Source: Mycolicibacterium hippocampi
GTDB lineage: Bacteria > Actinomycetota > Actinomycetes > Mycobacteriales > Mycobacteriaceae
Length of the DNA stretch: 64,000 bases
Direction of reading: 5' to 3'
NCBI RefSeq assembly: GCF_010723735.1
Contig: NZ_BLLB01000002.1
Span: 1,116,001-1,180,000, forward strand
Shown: positions 19,001 to 28,800 of the stretch, piece after piece
How positions within the stretch are numbered: position 1 is the stretch's first letter
Layout of the letters: every line of letters begins with the position of its first letter
Program-made: the position numbers and the translations under genes
The notes under the pieces: generated by a model
Database searches by the model: none
Told to the model about the DNA's origin: nothing
What the model saw: only the letters and a program-made list of their open reading frames with translations

Positions 19001-22000
19001 CAGATGCGCGTACTCGTTGGCCGCCACGCCCACGAAGATGCCGGTTCGGCTGCCGCGCAACGCCGCCGGGGACAGCCCGGCGCGCTCCAGACCCTCCCAG
19101 ACGGTCTCGAGCATCAGCCGCTGCTGCGGTTCGATCCAGACAGCCTCGCGTGGGGAGATACCGAAGAACTCCGGATCGAATCCGTCGATTCCGTCCAGGA
19201 ATCCGCCGAAGCGGCTGTAGATCTTGCCCGGGGCGTCGGGATCCGGGTCGTAGAACTCGTCGATGTCGAAGCGATCCTCGGGAACCTCCCGGATCGCGTC
19301 GACACCCCCGGACAGCAGCTCCCAGAACGCTTCCGGGTCGGCAGCCCCGGGGAAACGGCATGACACCGCGACGATCGCGATCGGCTCGTCGGTGCGGGTC
19401 GTCACAGCCGACACCAACTGCGGCCGCGTGTCGGCGGCCCCCTGTTCGGTGAGTCCCAGTACCTCGCCGAGCAGGTAGTCGGCGACATCGGAGAGCCGGG
19501 GGTGGTCCATCGCCAGGGTGGCCGGTATCTCCTTGCCGACCCCTTGCTCGATACGGCGCCGCAGTTCGACCGCCATCAGCGAATCCATGCCGAGATCGAA
19601 GAACCCGGCTTCCTCGCGAATCTCCGCGGCATCGACCCGGGTCACCTCGGCGACCGCGTCGCGCAGGTAGTCGATCAGCAGTTTTCTGCGCTGCTGCACC
19701 GGGGCTGCCGTGAGTCGCTCGACCAGCTGGGTCTTCCCGGACGGCGTCACGACCGTTGTCTGGGTGGGCAGCTCGCCTTCCAGCTCCGCCAAGAATGCCC
19801 GCCGGCCCGCCTGCTGGTAGAGCGGCAGGAACCTGGACCAGTCGATCCGCGCCACCACGCTCTGCGCCGCCGCGTGGTCCGTGGAGTCCGCGAAGGCCTC
19901 GGCCAGACCCGCCAGTGCATCTGCAGGTGTCAACGTCTGGACGCCTCGCTGGTCCAGGCGGGCCCGGGATTCCGCATCGGCCATACCGGCCGACCAGGGC
20001 CCGAAGTTGACGCTGATCCCGGCGATGCCGTTGTCGCGCAGTCGCCAGGCCAGCCCGTCGAGGAATGCGTTGGCCGCGCCGTAGGCGGTCTGGCCGTAGC
20101 CACCCCACACCGACGCGATGGACGACGTGCTGAGGAAGAAGTCGAGCTTCAGGTCAGCGGCCGCCTCGCTCAGATGCCATGCACCCCAGACCTTCCCGGC
20201 GAACACCCGATCCAGTTCGGCGTCTTCCAGGTTGCTCAGCGCGGTGGTCCCGATCTCACCGGCGGCGTGGACGATGCCGGCCAGGGGTGGCAGTTCGGCC
20301 TGCACGGTGCTCAGCAAGCGGGCGACGTCATGAGCGTCGGCGACATCGGCAGCGACGACACGGACCGTGCAGCCGTGCTGGCGGACCAGGTAGTCGATCC
20401 GCTGCTGGGCGGCTTCGCCGGGCGCGCGTCGGCTGGTCAACACCAGATTCCCGGCGCCGTTGGCGGCCAGGTACCCGGCGATCTCCAGTCCCACCGAACC
20501 GAGGCCCCCGGTCACGAGGTAGGTTGCGTCGTCGCGCAGCGGAATCGGCGCACCACTCGGTTGCTCCGTCCGGCGAACCAGCCGGGGAACGTGGACCGCG
20601 TGCCCCCGCAGCGCCATCTGGTCTTCCCGGTGGGCCGAATCCTGGGCCGTGGTGATCCGGTCGACGACCACTGACCAGTCGTCGGCCCCGGTTTCGCTGG
20701 GCGCCAGGTCGACGAGCCCGCCCCAAAGCTGCGGAAGCTCGAGTGCTGCAGCACGGCCGAATCCCCACAGGCAGCTCTGATCCGGGGACACGGTGTCGGT
20801 GTCGGTGACGTGCTGCGCGCCACGGGTCACCACCCAGACAGGGCTGCGCAGTTCAGCGGCGGCCGCGGCGCGGAACAGCCGTCGTGTTCCGCCCAGGATC
20901 CGGTGTTGCATCCGCAGCAGGGACTGCATCGTCGGCGCTGTCTTCGGACCGGGGGCTGCGACGAACACGATCCGTAACGTCGAATCGTCTGCTGCCGCAT
21001 CACGTAACGCGGCGGCGAGCTGTTCCTCGTCGGCGTCGGACACCGGCAGACCGCACACCCGGTACCGGTGGCCGCCCGCCGTCAGCACGTCGGCCAGCGA
21101 CTGGACTGCCTCGGTGTCGTCGCCGACCAGGATCCAGGATGATCCCTGGCTGTCCCGCGGGCCGGAAACCGGTGCAGCCGCGCTCTGCCAGCGGATCTCG
21201 TAGCGGTCCTCGGCGATGGTCTGGGTGGTCAGTTGCCGGTTGTGCTGCGCGGCGAGCCTGGTCAGCACATCGAGGGTCTGCTGCTCGCCGCCGTCACCGT
21301 CGAGCAGGGCCGCGAGTTCGGAGATCCGGCCGTCCTCCAAGAGACGAACGGCCTGCGTGCGCGCGGCCAGGCGCTGTTGGCGGACCTGATCGCGGTCTTC
21401 GGTGCCCTCTGCTGCCCGGCCGTCCGAGAACCAGTACTGGCGGCGCTCGAACGGATAGGGGGGCAGGTCGAGCTTTCGGGCGTGCGCCGGCGCCAGTACG
21501 CCGAAGTCGGGTAGATGGCCCAGAACGTATGCGTCGGCCACGGCTTCGGTGATCTGTCGGTGATCGGCGGTGGTCGGCCGCAGAGATGCGATCACCCGCG
21601 GGGCGGTGGCCTGATCGGGCCAGGTGCCGAGGGCGGCGGCGGTCAGTACCGGTCGCGGTCCGATCTCGAGGAGCAGTTTGCAGTTCAGATCGGCGAGGGT
21701 GCGCACGCTCTTGGCGAATTGCACCGGTTGGCGGGCATGGCGGCGCCAGTAGGCGGCGTCGAGGGGCACGCTCCTGCCGAGGGTGGAGCCGGTGCGGTTG
21801 TCGATCAGAATCCGTTGTGGTGGCTGGAAATCGAACTGTTGCGCATAGGATTCGAACTCGTCGAGGATCGGGTCCAGCAGCGCCGAGTGGAACGCGTGGC
21901 TGGTGTCGAGCCAGTCGCAGCGGACTCCGTCGGCCGTCAGAGCGGCCACCGCGTTCTCCAGATCCGTTGCCGGTCCGGACAATACGGTGTTGGCGCCGTT

Positions 22001-24106
22001 GTAGGCAGCCACCGAGAGGCTGGGAAACTCGTCGGTCAGGCGTTCGACGATCTCGGCGGCGGCGAAGGCCGCGACCATCCGACCACCCGAAGGCAGGCTG
22101 CCGAAGAGCCGGCCGCGTTCGGCCATCAACCGCGCGCCGTCCTCGATGCCGAACACCTCGGCGACGCACGCCGCCGTGTACTGGCCCACGCTGTGGCCGA
22201 GAACCACGTCGGGCTCGATGCCCCATGACTGCCACAGCCGGGCCAGGCCCATTTCCACGGCGAACAGGGCCGGCTGCGCGTAGGAGGTCTGCCGCAACGT
22301 CTCGTCGTTGTCCGGGCTGTCCAAGTCGAAGATCACGTCCAGCAGGGGCCGGTCGAGAACCTCGGCGACCGCGGCAGCGCACCGTTTCAGCGTCTCGGCG
22401 AACACCGGCTCGGTCTCGAACAACTCCCGGGCCATGCCCGGGTACTGGCTGCCTTGACCGGTGAACAGCCAGGCCGTCTTCGGTGGTTCATAGCACTCGC
22501 CGCGAACCAGTCCGGGCGCCGGGCGGTCGTCGGCGAGCGCGCCGAGTAGCTCGATGGCGGATTCCCGCGAATTGACAACCAGCGCGGCGCGGTGCTCCAG
22601 GTGGGCCCGGCCCGCTCCGGCGGTGAAGCACACGTCCGCCAACGTGGCCTCCGGGTGCGCGGTGAGCCAGCTGCGGTACTGGTCGGCGATCTGGACCAGC
22701 GCGGTGGGCGTCCGCGCCGACAGCGGAAGAACGCTGAACCGGGGCTGCTCGTCCGGATCCGGTGCTGCAGCGGGCAGCACGGCGTCTTCGGGTGCTTCCT
22801 CGAGGATGACGTGGGCATTGGTCCCGGCGAAACCGAATGAGCTGATGCCCGCGATGCGCGGCTGTCGGTTGCGTTCCCAGGCGGTCGCCTCGTCGACCAC
22901 CTGCACCGCGAGCCGGTCCCAGGGGATGTGGGGTGACGGGTTCTGGAAGTGCAGGTGCTGGGGGAGCAACTCGTTCTCGAGCGACAGGATGACCTTGATG
23001 ACACCGGCGATACCCGCGGCTGCTTCCAGATGGCCGATGTTGGTCTTCACCGACCCAATCAACAGCGGCCGACCGGGTTCACGTCCGGCGCCGAACGCCG
23101 CACCCGCGGCCTGGGCCTCGATCGGATCACCCAGAGAGGTCCCGGTGCCGTGCGCCTCCAGGTATCCGACGTCGCGGGGTTCGAGGCCGGCCCGGTCCAG
23201 AGCATCGGCGATGACCCGTTGCTGCGCAACACCATTGGGCACGGTCAAGCCGCCCGATGCGCCGTCCTGGTTGATCGCGCTGCCACGGATGACGGCCCGG
23301 ATGCGGTCGCCGTCGCGGATCGCGTCCTCGAGGCGCTTGATGACGATGACACCGCAACCCTCACCGCGCACGTAGCCGTCGGCTGCCGCGTCGAACGTCT
23401 TGCACCGGCCGTCGGGCGCGAGCATGTGCGCGCTGGAGAAGGTGATCATGGTGGCCGGGGTGAGCAGGGCGTTCGCTCCGCCGGCCAGCGCGAGGTCACA
23501 TTCCCCCAGGCGCAGCGCCTGGCACGCCTGATGGATCGCCACCAGCGACGAGCTGCACGCCGTGTCGACGGCGACCGCGGGCCCCTGCAGCCCCAGCCGA
23601 TAGCTGATGCGTCCTGCGGCGGCGGCGTTCGACGTCCCGATGGCCATGTAGGCCTCGATCTCGGGGTAGGTCAGCTCGTCGGAGGCCATGCCCAGGTAGT
23701 CGTGGGTGGCCAGACCGACGAACACCCCGGTGTTGCTGCCGGCCAGCGCCGAGGGTGCGGTGCCGGAGTGCTCCACCGCACGCCAGGCCATTTCCAGCAA
23801 AAGCCGGTGCTGCGGATCCATCGACCGGACCTCGCGGGTCGACATCCCGAAGAACGGCGCGTCGAACCCTGCGACGTCGTCGACGAAGCCGGCGCGACGG
23901 GTCACGACTTTGCCGGCCACGCCGGCTTCGGCGTCGAAGAACTCGTCGGCATCCCAGCGGTCCCCGGGCACCTCCGAGATCGCGTCGCGCCCGGTGCGCA
24001 GCAGCTCCCAGAATTCGTCGGCATCCGGGGCGCCCGGGAACCGCGCCGCATAGCCGACGACGGCGAAGCGAGCCGCCGGCTCGGTTGGACCTTCGACAGA
24101 TACCAA
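13046..24106 (-). CDS. pks: Bimodular type I polyketide synthase of TPP type
   Basis: 3686-residue PKS predicted to build the polyunsaturated phleic acyl chain of trehalose polyphleates. Module 1: KS (about 8-430, DTACSSSL Cys near 185), AT (520-835, GHSVG near 637), KR (1195-1380), ACP (Ser near 1508 in GMDSLMAVEL). Module 2: KS (1565-1990, Cys near 1745), AT (2085-2400, GHSVG near 2202), DH (His near 2505 in HVIYGTVVVPG), ER (2985-3290), KR (3315-3495), ACP (GTDSLMAIEL near 3621). Both AT domains carry HAFH, the malonyl-CoA signature. There is no DH in module 1, no N-terminal ACP and no thioesterase; the C-terminus is a Pro/Glu tail. KR1 lacks the LDD motif and has Trp eight residues before the catalytic Tyr (A type); KR2 has LDD (B type). 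The start is TTG at 24106 behind GGAGGAAG. A TAGTAT -10 lies at 24144-24149. The gene is divergent from papA3. Confidence 0.9.
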   Translation of the reverse strand: MVSVEGPTEPAARFAVVGYAARFPGAPDADEFWELLRTGRDAISEVPGDRWDADEFFDAEAGVAGKVVTRRAGFVDDVAGFDAPFFGMSTREVRSMDPQHRLLLEMAWRAVEHSGTAPSALAGSNTGVFVGLATHDYLGMASDELTYPEIEAYMAIGTSNAAAAGRISYRLGLQGPAVAVDTACSSSLVAIHQACQALRLGECDLALAGGANALLTPATMITFSSAHMLAPDGRCKTFDAAADGYVRGEGCGVIVIKRLEDAIRDGDRIRAVIRGSAINQDGASGGLTVPNGVAQQRVIADALDRAGLEPRDVGYLEAHGTGTSLGDPIEAQAAGAAFGAGREPGRPLLIGSVKTNIGHLEAAAGIAGVIKVILSLENELLPQHLHFQNPSPHIPWDRLAVQVVDEATAWERNRQPRIAGISSFGFAGTNAHVILEEAPEDAVLPAAAPDPDEQPRFSVLPLSARTPTALVQIADQYRSWLTAHPEATLADVCFTAGAGRAHLEHRAALVVNSRESAIELLGALADDRPAPGLVRGECYEPPKTAWLFTGQGSQYPGMARELFETEPVFAETLKRCAAAVAEVLDRPLLDVIFDLDSPDNDETLRQTSYAQPALFAVEMGLARLWQSWGIEPDVVLGHSVGQYTAACVAEVFGIEDGARLMAERGRLFGSLPSGGRMVAAFAAAEIVERLTDEFPSLSVAAYNGANTVLSGPATDLENAVAALTADGVRCDWLDTSHAFHSALLDPILDEFESYAQQFDFQPPQRILIDNRTGSTLGRSVPLDAAYWRRHARQPVQFAKSVRTLADLNCKLLLEIGPRPVLTAAALGTWPDQATAPRVIASLRPTTADHRQITEAVADAYVLGHLPDFGVLAPAHARKLDLPPYPFERRQYWFSDGRAAEGTEDRDQVRQQRLAARTQAVRLLEDGRISELAALLDGDGGEQQTLDVLTRLAAQHNRQLTTQTIAEDRYEIRWQSAAAPVSGPRDSQGSSWILVGDDTEAVQSLADVLTAGGHRYRVCGLPVSDADEEQLAAALRDAAADDSTLRIVFVAAPGPKTAPTMQSLLRMQHRILGGTRRLFRAAAAAELRSPVWVVTRGAQHVTDTDTVSPDQSCLWGFGRAAALELPQLWGGLVDLAPSETGADDWSVVVDRITTAQDSAHREDQMALRGHAVHVPRLVRRTEQPSGAPIPLRDDATYLVTGGLGSVGLEIAGYLAANGAGNLVLTSRRAPGEAAQQRIDYLVRQHGCTVRVVAADVADAHDVARLLSTVQAELPPLAGIVHAAGEIGTTALSNLEDAELDRVFAGKVWGAWHLSEAAADLKLDFFLSTSSIASVWGGYGQTAYGAANAFLDGLAWRLRDNGIAGISVNFGPWSAGMADAESRARLDQRGVQTLTPADALAGLAEAFADSTDHAAAQSVVARIDWSRFLPLYQQAGRRAFLAELEGELPTQTTVVTPSGKTQLVERLTAAPVQQRRKLLIDYLRDAVAEVTRVDAAEIREEAGFFDLGMDSLMAVELRRRIEQGVGKEIPATLAMDHPRLSDVADYLLGEVLGLTEQGAADTRPQLVSAVTTRTDEPIAIVAVSCRFPGAADPEAFWELLSGGVDAIREVPEDRFDIDEFYDPDPDAPGKIYSRFGGFLDGIDGFDPEFFGISPREAVWIEPQQRLMLETVWEGLERAGLSPAALRGSRTGIFVGVAANEYAHLLSAESVDKIAPHFITGNALNAISGRVAFALGLEGPAVAVDTACSSSLVAVHQACQALHSGDCDLALAGGVNVLLSPITTIAASRARMLSPVGRCKTFDASADGYVRGEGCGVLVLKRLSDAQRDGDRVCAVIPGSAVNQDGASSGLTVPNGGAQQRLINTALARAGLAGGDVDYLEAHGTGTPLGDPIEAQAAAAAYGAGRDADRPLLMGSAKTNIGHLESASGAAGLIKVVLSLQHGVLPQSLHFDTPSPHIPWDTLPVRVVGEALPWQANGRPRRAGVSSFGFTGTNAHVLIEEAPVHPAAPTADDVAAPSDSAAGGEAVEVLPLSARSPEALAELAQRYESWLAASPEADLAAVCRTAGTGRSHFEHRAALVVDSIHGAREGLTELAQNRMRPGVLRGEHTDRPTTAWLFTGQGSQYPGMARELFDAEPVFAETVTRCAEAVEDILPRPLLEVLFAADRETGETLRHTSFAQPALFAIEMGLARLWQSWGIEPDVVLGHSVGQYAAACVAGVFSLTDGARLMAQRGRMFGSLPEGGRMMAVFTDAKQVEEVAGEYPRVSVGAYNGPNTVLSGPGEDLEQISTRFGDEGIRCTWLATSHAFHSELLDPVLDDFESYAAQLQFAVPTLPLVCNRTGTVLAAQTPLDAPYWRRHSRQPVQFAESIRTVAALGCSVLMEIGPQPVLTGAAVQVWPEHLGAPRAIPSLRKGVGDRRQITEALAAAYVSGHRPDFAALHQNPLRRLELPTYPFQRRRFWPKTSGIVGSDGHGVAASGILGSGKDLASGDTVYTSRLSVKSQPWLCDHVIYGTVVVPGATYAAMALAAVGTPARVKDVFFYEPIILPEKSSREVQLTLHPLQDGDGSTFQVHSRLYGARDAEWSLNADGTVITGVSDGADGADGVLPKDVEPVDEAVERLNRMRPQELFETFADMELAWGPTWSGSLKSLWLGEGEAIGDILVGEELAEQLGTEPMHPVLMDLCTGVAFPAFPALLAAEQGVNDLFLPLRYGQVTLREKMPRRFYCRATWHTSALDSETQVFDLDFVDRDGRPLGGIREFTVKRAPREALLRGLGGDATRLLYTLGWHEVPPPESSDDTVANGTWLIAGFDELAAKVPGCIPFDRNTDGQLLGEFLVAAQERGLPFSGVVWRCAAPGAAESGTGAARLETEIANLLSAVHTVQRSSQDGGVKLPNGLWIVTEGAVACESGEPVDPVQAAVWGLGRTTINEEPALRCRLVDSDGSPEAVRALAAMLATPVDEPELALRQGKLLASRLLPWARSGHLTVPRGGDYVLAPTERGAIDNLRLTETDVPPPDEGYVQVRVEAAGLNFRDVLNVLGLYPGDPGPIGGDFAGVVTQLGSGVSDLELGQRVYGFMQGAFSSRFNVPAQLVAPIPDGIGPVEAATIPAAALTVRLAFDWAQVQPGDRVLIHAASGGVGLAAIQMAQQQGAVVFATASTYKRATLQKMGVKYVYDSRTTEFADQILVDTGGSGVDVVLNSLTNEGFVEATVRATAQNGRFAEIAKRDIWTTEQMAAARPDISYEIVALDVTTLQRPDEIKRLLTEVSDGLARGEWKPLTAEIYPLTEARAAFRRMQQARHIGKIVLQMPNPLQPRGDRSYLITGGLGAIGLHTASYLAQLGAGDIVLTSRRAPDADTQHTIDEIAERYKCRIHTHLADVGDETEVEDLLQRIRAELPPLAGVAHLAGVLDDALLSQQSLERFRTTLAPKAFGACHLDRLTAGDDLDFFIVSSSVSSMFGSPGQANYATANALLDGLIAHRRAQGLPATGINFGPWAAGGMASSEAARNNLNAQGLVALEPSAALSALAEVVANGTGQAAVIKANWQRAAKLLGAVRPPILDLVLPSAVGEVTGDSELLRQLQEIPVPQRAGFVTEFLQREVQNFLRLAQPPAATSRFLDLGTDSLMAIELRNRLHSQFGGAFTINATAVFDYPTIGGLAEYLVGQLPDAEAQPEQAPPVAAPEPEPEP

Positions 24107-24304
24107 GTGGCTTCCTCCCCCCGCCAGGATTGAGCGTCGACGGATACTATTGCACGTCTACCTGTGCCATGTGGCCCCTCGCCGGCCGGGCTTCGACGGC
24201 CTCGGGCACTACGGCGGCGGAACCGAGGGTATGTTGATCCCCGCCGTCGGCGGTGCTGTCGGCCCGGCGTCGGCATGACGGGCAGGACTGGGGAGGGCCG
24301 AGTA

Positions 24305-25726
24305 TTGCGCATCGGGAAGATAACGGTTGGTGCACTTGATGAATGGTCGTTGATTCCAGGTTCGGTCACGTCGTGGCATCCCACGGCGGCGGCTCAGCAA
24401 AAGGCACGACGTGCGCCGGTCAGTTCGGTCCCGGTCAGCTACATGCAGGGCCAACACCTTCGCAACTACAGCCAGCGCACAGCCGCGGGACTGACCTTTT
24501 CGCGACAGATCATCGCCAGTTGCGAAGTGGGCGGCCGGTGCGACATCGCTGCCATGGATCACGCCGTCAACACATATCTTCGCCGGCACGACACATTCCG
24601 CAGCTGGTTCGAACAGGTCTGCGACGGTGAGTTCGTTCGGCATACCATCGTCGATCCGAACGATATCGAATTCGAGCCGATCGATCATGGCCACATGACA
24701 GTCGAGGAAATACGCGATCACGTCGTGGCCATACCGAATCCGTTGGAATGGGGCTGCTTCACTTTCGGGATCGTTCAGAACGAAGAGCGCTTCGCATTCT
24801 TCGCAGCAATGGATCACGTCCACGGTGACGCGACATTGATAGGCACCACGATGATGGAAGCCAACGGTATGTATTCGGCGTTGAGCGGAGGCGGTGAGGC
24901 ACTCGTGCTTCCCGACCCCGGTAGCTTCGACGATTTCTGTGTGCGGGAGCGTGAGCACACGTCGGAGTTGACCGTGGACTCACCCGGGGTGCAGGCATGG
25001 ATCGACTTCGCCGAAGAGAACAGCGGGGGCTTCCCGGAGTTTCCACTCCCGCTGGGTAACTCGCTGGAGACCACCAGCAGCACCATGACCTCCGAGGTCC
25101 TCATGGACCCGGCCCAGACGGAGCGCTTCGAATCGGCCTGCACAGCGGCCGGCGCGCGCTTCGTGGGCGGCGTGTTCGCCTGCCTCGCCCAGGTCGAGCA
25201 TGAATTGACCGGCGCCCTGACGTACTACGGGCTCACTCCCCGGGATTCGCGCGCCGGTATGGACAATTTCATGACACAAGGCTGGTTCACCGGCTTGATC
25301 CCGATCACTGTGCCAATAGGCGCGGCCTCATTCGGGGAAGCGGTGGGCGCAGCGCAGGCATCTTTCGACTCGGGTCTGCATATGGCGAAGGTGCCGTATT
25401 ACCGTGTGCTGGAGTTGGCGCCGTGGTTGAAATGGCCCGAGCCGAACTTTCCCGTGTCGAATTTCCTGCACGGCGGTGCCGCCCCACTCAACGCGATTCT
25501 GGCCGCCGGGGAAATGGGCCTTGCGGACAACATCGGCATCTACCCCGACGGTCGATTTTCCTATCAGCTGACCCTTTACATATTCAGGTATGGCGAGGGC
25601 ACGGTGATGGCGATCTTGCATCCTGACAACCCGATCGCCGCGAAATCGGTTGCGCGATACTTGAAGGCGATGAAGTCGGTGTGCGGGCAGGTCGCAGACA
25701 CCGGGCACTGGGGACGCGTCGCGTAG
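24305..25726 (+). CDS. papA3: PapA3-like acyltransferase
   Basis: 473-residue polyketide-associated acyltransferase of the condensation-domain fold. PapA proteins move acyl chains from PKS or CoA onto trehalose; the closest match I recall is PapA3 (472 residues), sharing VSYMQ-QH, LRRHDTFRSWF and the acyl-transfer motif HxxxD, here HVHGD in AMDHVHGDATLIG. The conserved YYGLTPRD and MTQGWFTGLIPITVP segments follow. In the M. smegmatis TPP locus PapA3 makes the diacyltrehalose precursor. The likely start is TTG at 24305 (TTG CGC ATC GGG), preceded by GGGGAGGG; the codon aligned with the homologue's Met is GTA, not a usable start. It is divergent from pks across about 200 bases and leads the rightward operon. 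Confidence 0.88.
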   Translation: MRIGKITVGALDEWSLIPGSVTSWHPTAAAQQKARRAPVSSVPVSYMQGQHLRNYSQRTAAGLTFSRQIIASCEVGGRCDIAAMDHAVNTYLRRHDTFRSWFEQVCDGEFVRHTIVDPNDIEFEPIDHGHMTVEEIRDHVVAIPNPLEWGCFTFGIVQNEERFAFFAAMDHVHGDATLIGTTMMEANGMYSALSGGGEALVLPDPGSFDDFCVREREHTSELTVDSPGVQAWIDFAEENSGGFPEFPLPLGNSLETTSSTMTSEVLMDPAQTERFESACTAAGARFVGGVFACLAQVEHELTGALTYYGLTPRDSRAGMDNFMTQGWFTGLIPITVPIGAASFGEAVGAAQASFDSGLHMAKVPYYRVLELAPWLKWPEPNFPVSNFLHGGAAPLNAILAAGEMGLADNIGIYPDGRFSYQLTLYIFRYGEGTVMAILHPDNPIAAKSVARYLKAMKSVCGQVADTGHWGRVA

Positions 25727-25804
25727 CGTGGAGCAAACCGCGGGTCATGGCTATGCCCCCACGCAGACCGTGCGGGCAGCGGGTGGGGGCGATATGCGAG
25801 TGAC

Positions 25805-28800
25805 ATGCGCAGGCTAGCCGATCTGGTGGTGCGGTGGCCCTGGGCGGTGATCGGGGTCTGGATCGTGATGGCGGTGGCCCTGCCGTTGTCGTTCCCGTCG
25901 CTGGGCGAGATGGCCGAGAAGCATCCGCTCGTCATTCTGCCCAGCGATGCACCCTCGAGTGTCACCGCCACGAAGATGGCCGAGGCATTCGGTGAAACCG
26001 GCAACGACAACCTCCTCGTCATCGCCTTCATCAACGAGAGTGGGCTCCAGCCCGCCGACGAGGTCACCTATCGCGAGGTGGTCGACGCACTGCGTGACAA
26101 CGTCACAGACGTCGTGTCGGTGCAGGATTTTGTCAGCACTCCTCAACTGCGGCAGTTCCTGACCAGTGAGGACAAGACGACCTGGGTGTTGCCGGTCAAC
26201 CTCGAAGGTGAGCTGGGGACACCACGGGCTTTCGACTCCTACAACCGGGTGGCCGACCTGGTCAAACACAATGTTCCCACCGGCGGTCTCACGGGCGGCC
26301 CCCCAGGCAGTCAGCTCACCGTGTACGTCACCGGGCCCGCCGCCACTGTCGCGGACCTGACCGTCGCGGGCGAGCAGGACCGCCTGCCGATCGAGATCGC
26401 GATCGCGGTCCTGGTCCTCGGGGTGCTGTTGCTGGTGTACCGCAGCGCGGTCACGATGATGCTGCCGTTGGTGACCATCGGGTCGTCGTTGCTGATCGCT
26501 CAGGCTGTTGCCGCCGGCTACTCCCAACTGACCGGATCGGGGGTGTCCAACCAGTCGATCGTGTTCCTCAGCGCGATCATGGCCGGCGCCGGCACGGATT
26601 ACGCGGTTTTCCTCATCAGCCGTTACCACGACTATCTGCGGTCCGGTGCCGGCTTCGACGAGGCAGTCAGGTCGGCGATGATCTCGATCGGGAAGGTCAT
26701 CACCGCATCCGCCGCCACCGTGGGCATCACGTTCCTCGTCATGAGCTTCGCCCAGATGGGCGTGTTCAGGACGATCGGGGTGACGTCGGCGATCGGTATC
26801 GGGGTGGCGTTCCTGGCCGGCGTCACGCTGCTACCCGCGATCCTGGTGCTGGCCGGGCCGCGCGGCTGGGTCAAGCCGCGGCGCGAACTGACCGCCCAGT
26901 TCTGGAGACGCTCCGGCATCCGCATCGTGCGCCGGCCGGTGCCGCACCTGGTGGCCAGCCTGCTGGTGCTGATCCTGCTTGCCAGCAGTGCCGGCTTCGC
27001 GCGCTTCAACTACGACGACCGCAAGGCGGTGGCGGCGTCGGCGCCCAGTTCGGTCGGGTACGCCGCGCTGGAACGCCATTTCCCGATCAGCCAGTCCATC
27101 CCGCAGTACATCCTCGTCCAGTCCCCGCGTGACCTGCGCACCCCGCAGGCCCTCGCGGACCTGGAGCAGATGGCTTCGCGGATCGCCCAGTTGCCGGATG
27201 TCGGTCTGGTCAGCGGCGTCACCCGGCCGCTGGGCGAGGTGCCGCGGGAGTTCCGTGCCACGTTCCAGGCAGGCATCGTCGGGGACAGGCTGGCCGCCGG
27301 CGCCGCGCAGATCGGGGAGCGCTCCGGAGATCTCAACGAACTCGCCGACGGAGCGAACACGTTGGCAGACACCCTCGGCGACGTCCGTGCGCAGGTCAAC
27401 GACATCGCCCCCAGCCTGGAAAGCCTGATCGGCACGTTCTCGTCGGTGCGGACCGAATACGGCGGCGAGAAGCTGGTGCGCGACGTCGAGACCGCCGCCA
27501 AGCTCGTCGACAGCGTCAACAAGCTGGGCCTGTCCATGGGACTGAACTTCCGCGCGGTACGAGACATGTTCGCCTGGATCGGCCCCGTGCTGACGGCGCT
27601 GCAGGGCAACCGGGTCTGCGACGCCAACCCGTCGTGCGTCGATACCCGCGCCCAGTTCGAGAAGTTGGTCGCAGCGCGCAACGACGGCCGCGTCGACGAG
27701 ATCAACCAGCTGGCGGGACAGCTGCAGGGCGTCGACGACCGCCAGACCCTCACCGCCACAGTGAACAAGCTCAACGGTGCGCTCGCCACGCTGACCCGGG
27801 CGATGGAGTCGATGGGCCTCGACTCACCGGCAGGTGCGCAGGCCGGCCTGGCCGAGGTGCAGGACGGCGCCGACCGCCTGGCCGACGGCAGCCGCCAGGT
27901 TGCCGGCGGCGTGGACCAACTGGTCGAGCAGATCCAGGTGATGGCTGCGGGACTGGACCAGGCGTCGACGTTCCTGCTGACGATGCGACACGATGCCGCG
28001 GCCTCGACGATGGCAGGCTTCAACATCCCGGCCGAGGTGCTCAACGCGCCGGAGTTCAAGATGGCAGCCGAGGCGTTCATCTCCCCGGACGGGCACTCGG
28101 TGCGGTATCTCGTGCAAACCGAACTGAACCCGTTCAGCCCCGAGGCGATGGATCAGGTCACCGTGATCAACGACGTCGCCCGGGGAGCCCAGCCCAATAC
28201 CGCGCTCGCCGAGGCCTCGATCTCGATGGGTGGCTTCCCCGCTGCGCTGCGAGACACCCGCGACTACTACGAGCGCGACATCCGCTTCATCATCATCGCG
28301 GCGGTCATCGTCGTCCTGTTGATCCTGACCCTGTTGCTGCGCTCGATCGTCGCACCGCTCTATCTCGTCGGGTCCGTGGTGGTCTCGTACTTCGCGGCGA
28401 TCGGTATCGGCGTTCTGGTGTTTCAGGTGCTGCTCGGTCAGGAATTGCACTGGAGCGTGCCCCCATTGGCCTTCGTGGTGCTGGTGGCGGTCGGCGCGGA
28501 CTACAACATGCTGTTCGTGTCGCGAATGCGGGACGAATCTCCGCACAGCGTGCGGTACGGCGTGATCCGCACCCTCGGATCGACCGGTGGTGTGATCACC
28601 GCGGCGGGACTGATCTTCGCCGCCTCGATGGCCGGGCTGTTGTTCTCCAGCATCGGCATCGTGGTCCAGGGCGGTTTCGTGATCGGCGTGGGAATCCTGC
28701 TGGACACCTTCGTGGTGCGCACCATCACGGTGCCTGCCATCGCCGCGCTGGTCGGGCGGGCCAACTGGTGGCCGTCTCGGGTGGAACCGCGGGCGTCGTC

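Noticed and set aside
20500..21900. Hidden dehydratase domain in PKS module 1
   Set aside because: The stretch between AT1 and KR1 lacks an H-x3-G-x4-P motif and looks like the KR structural subdomain.
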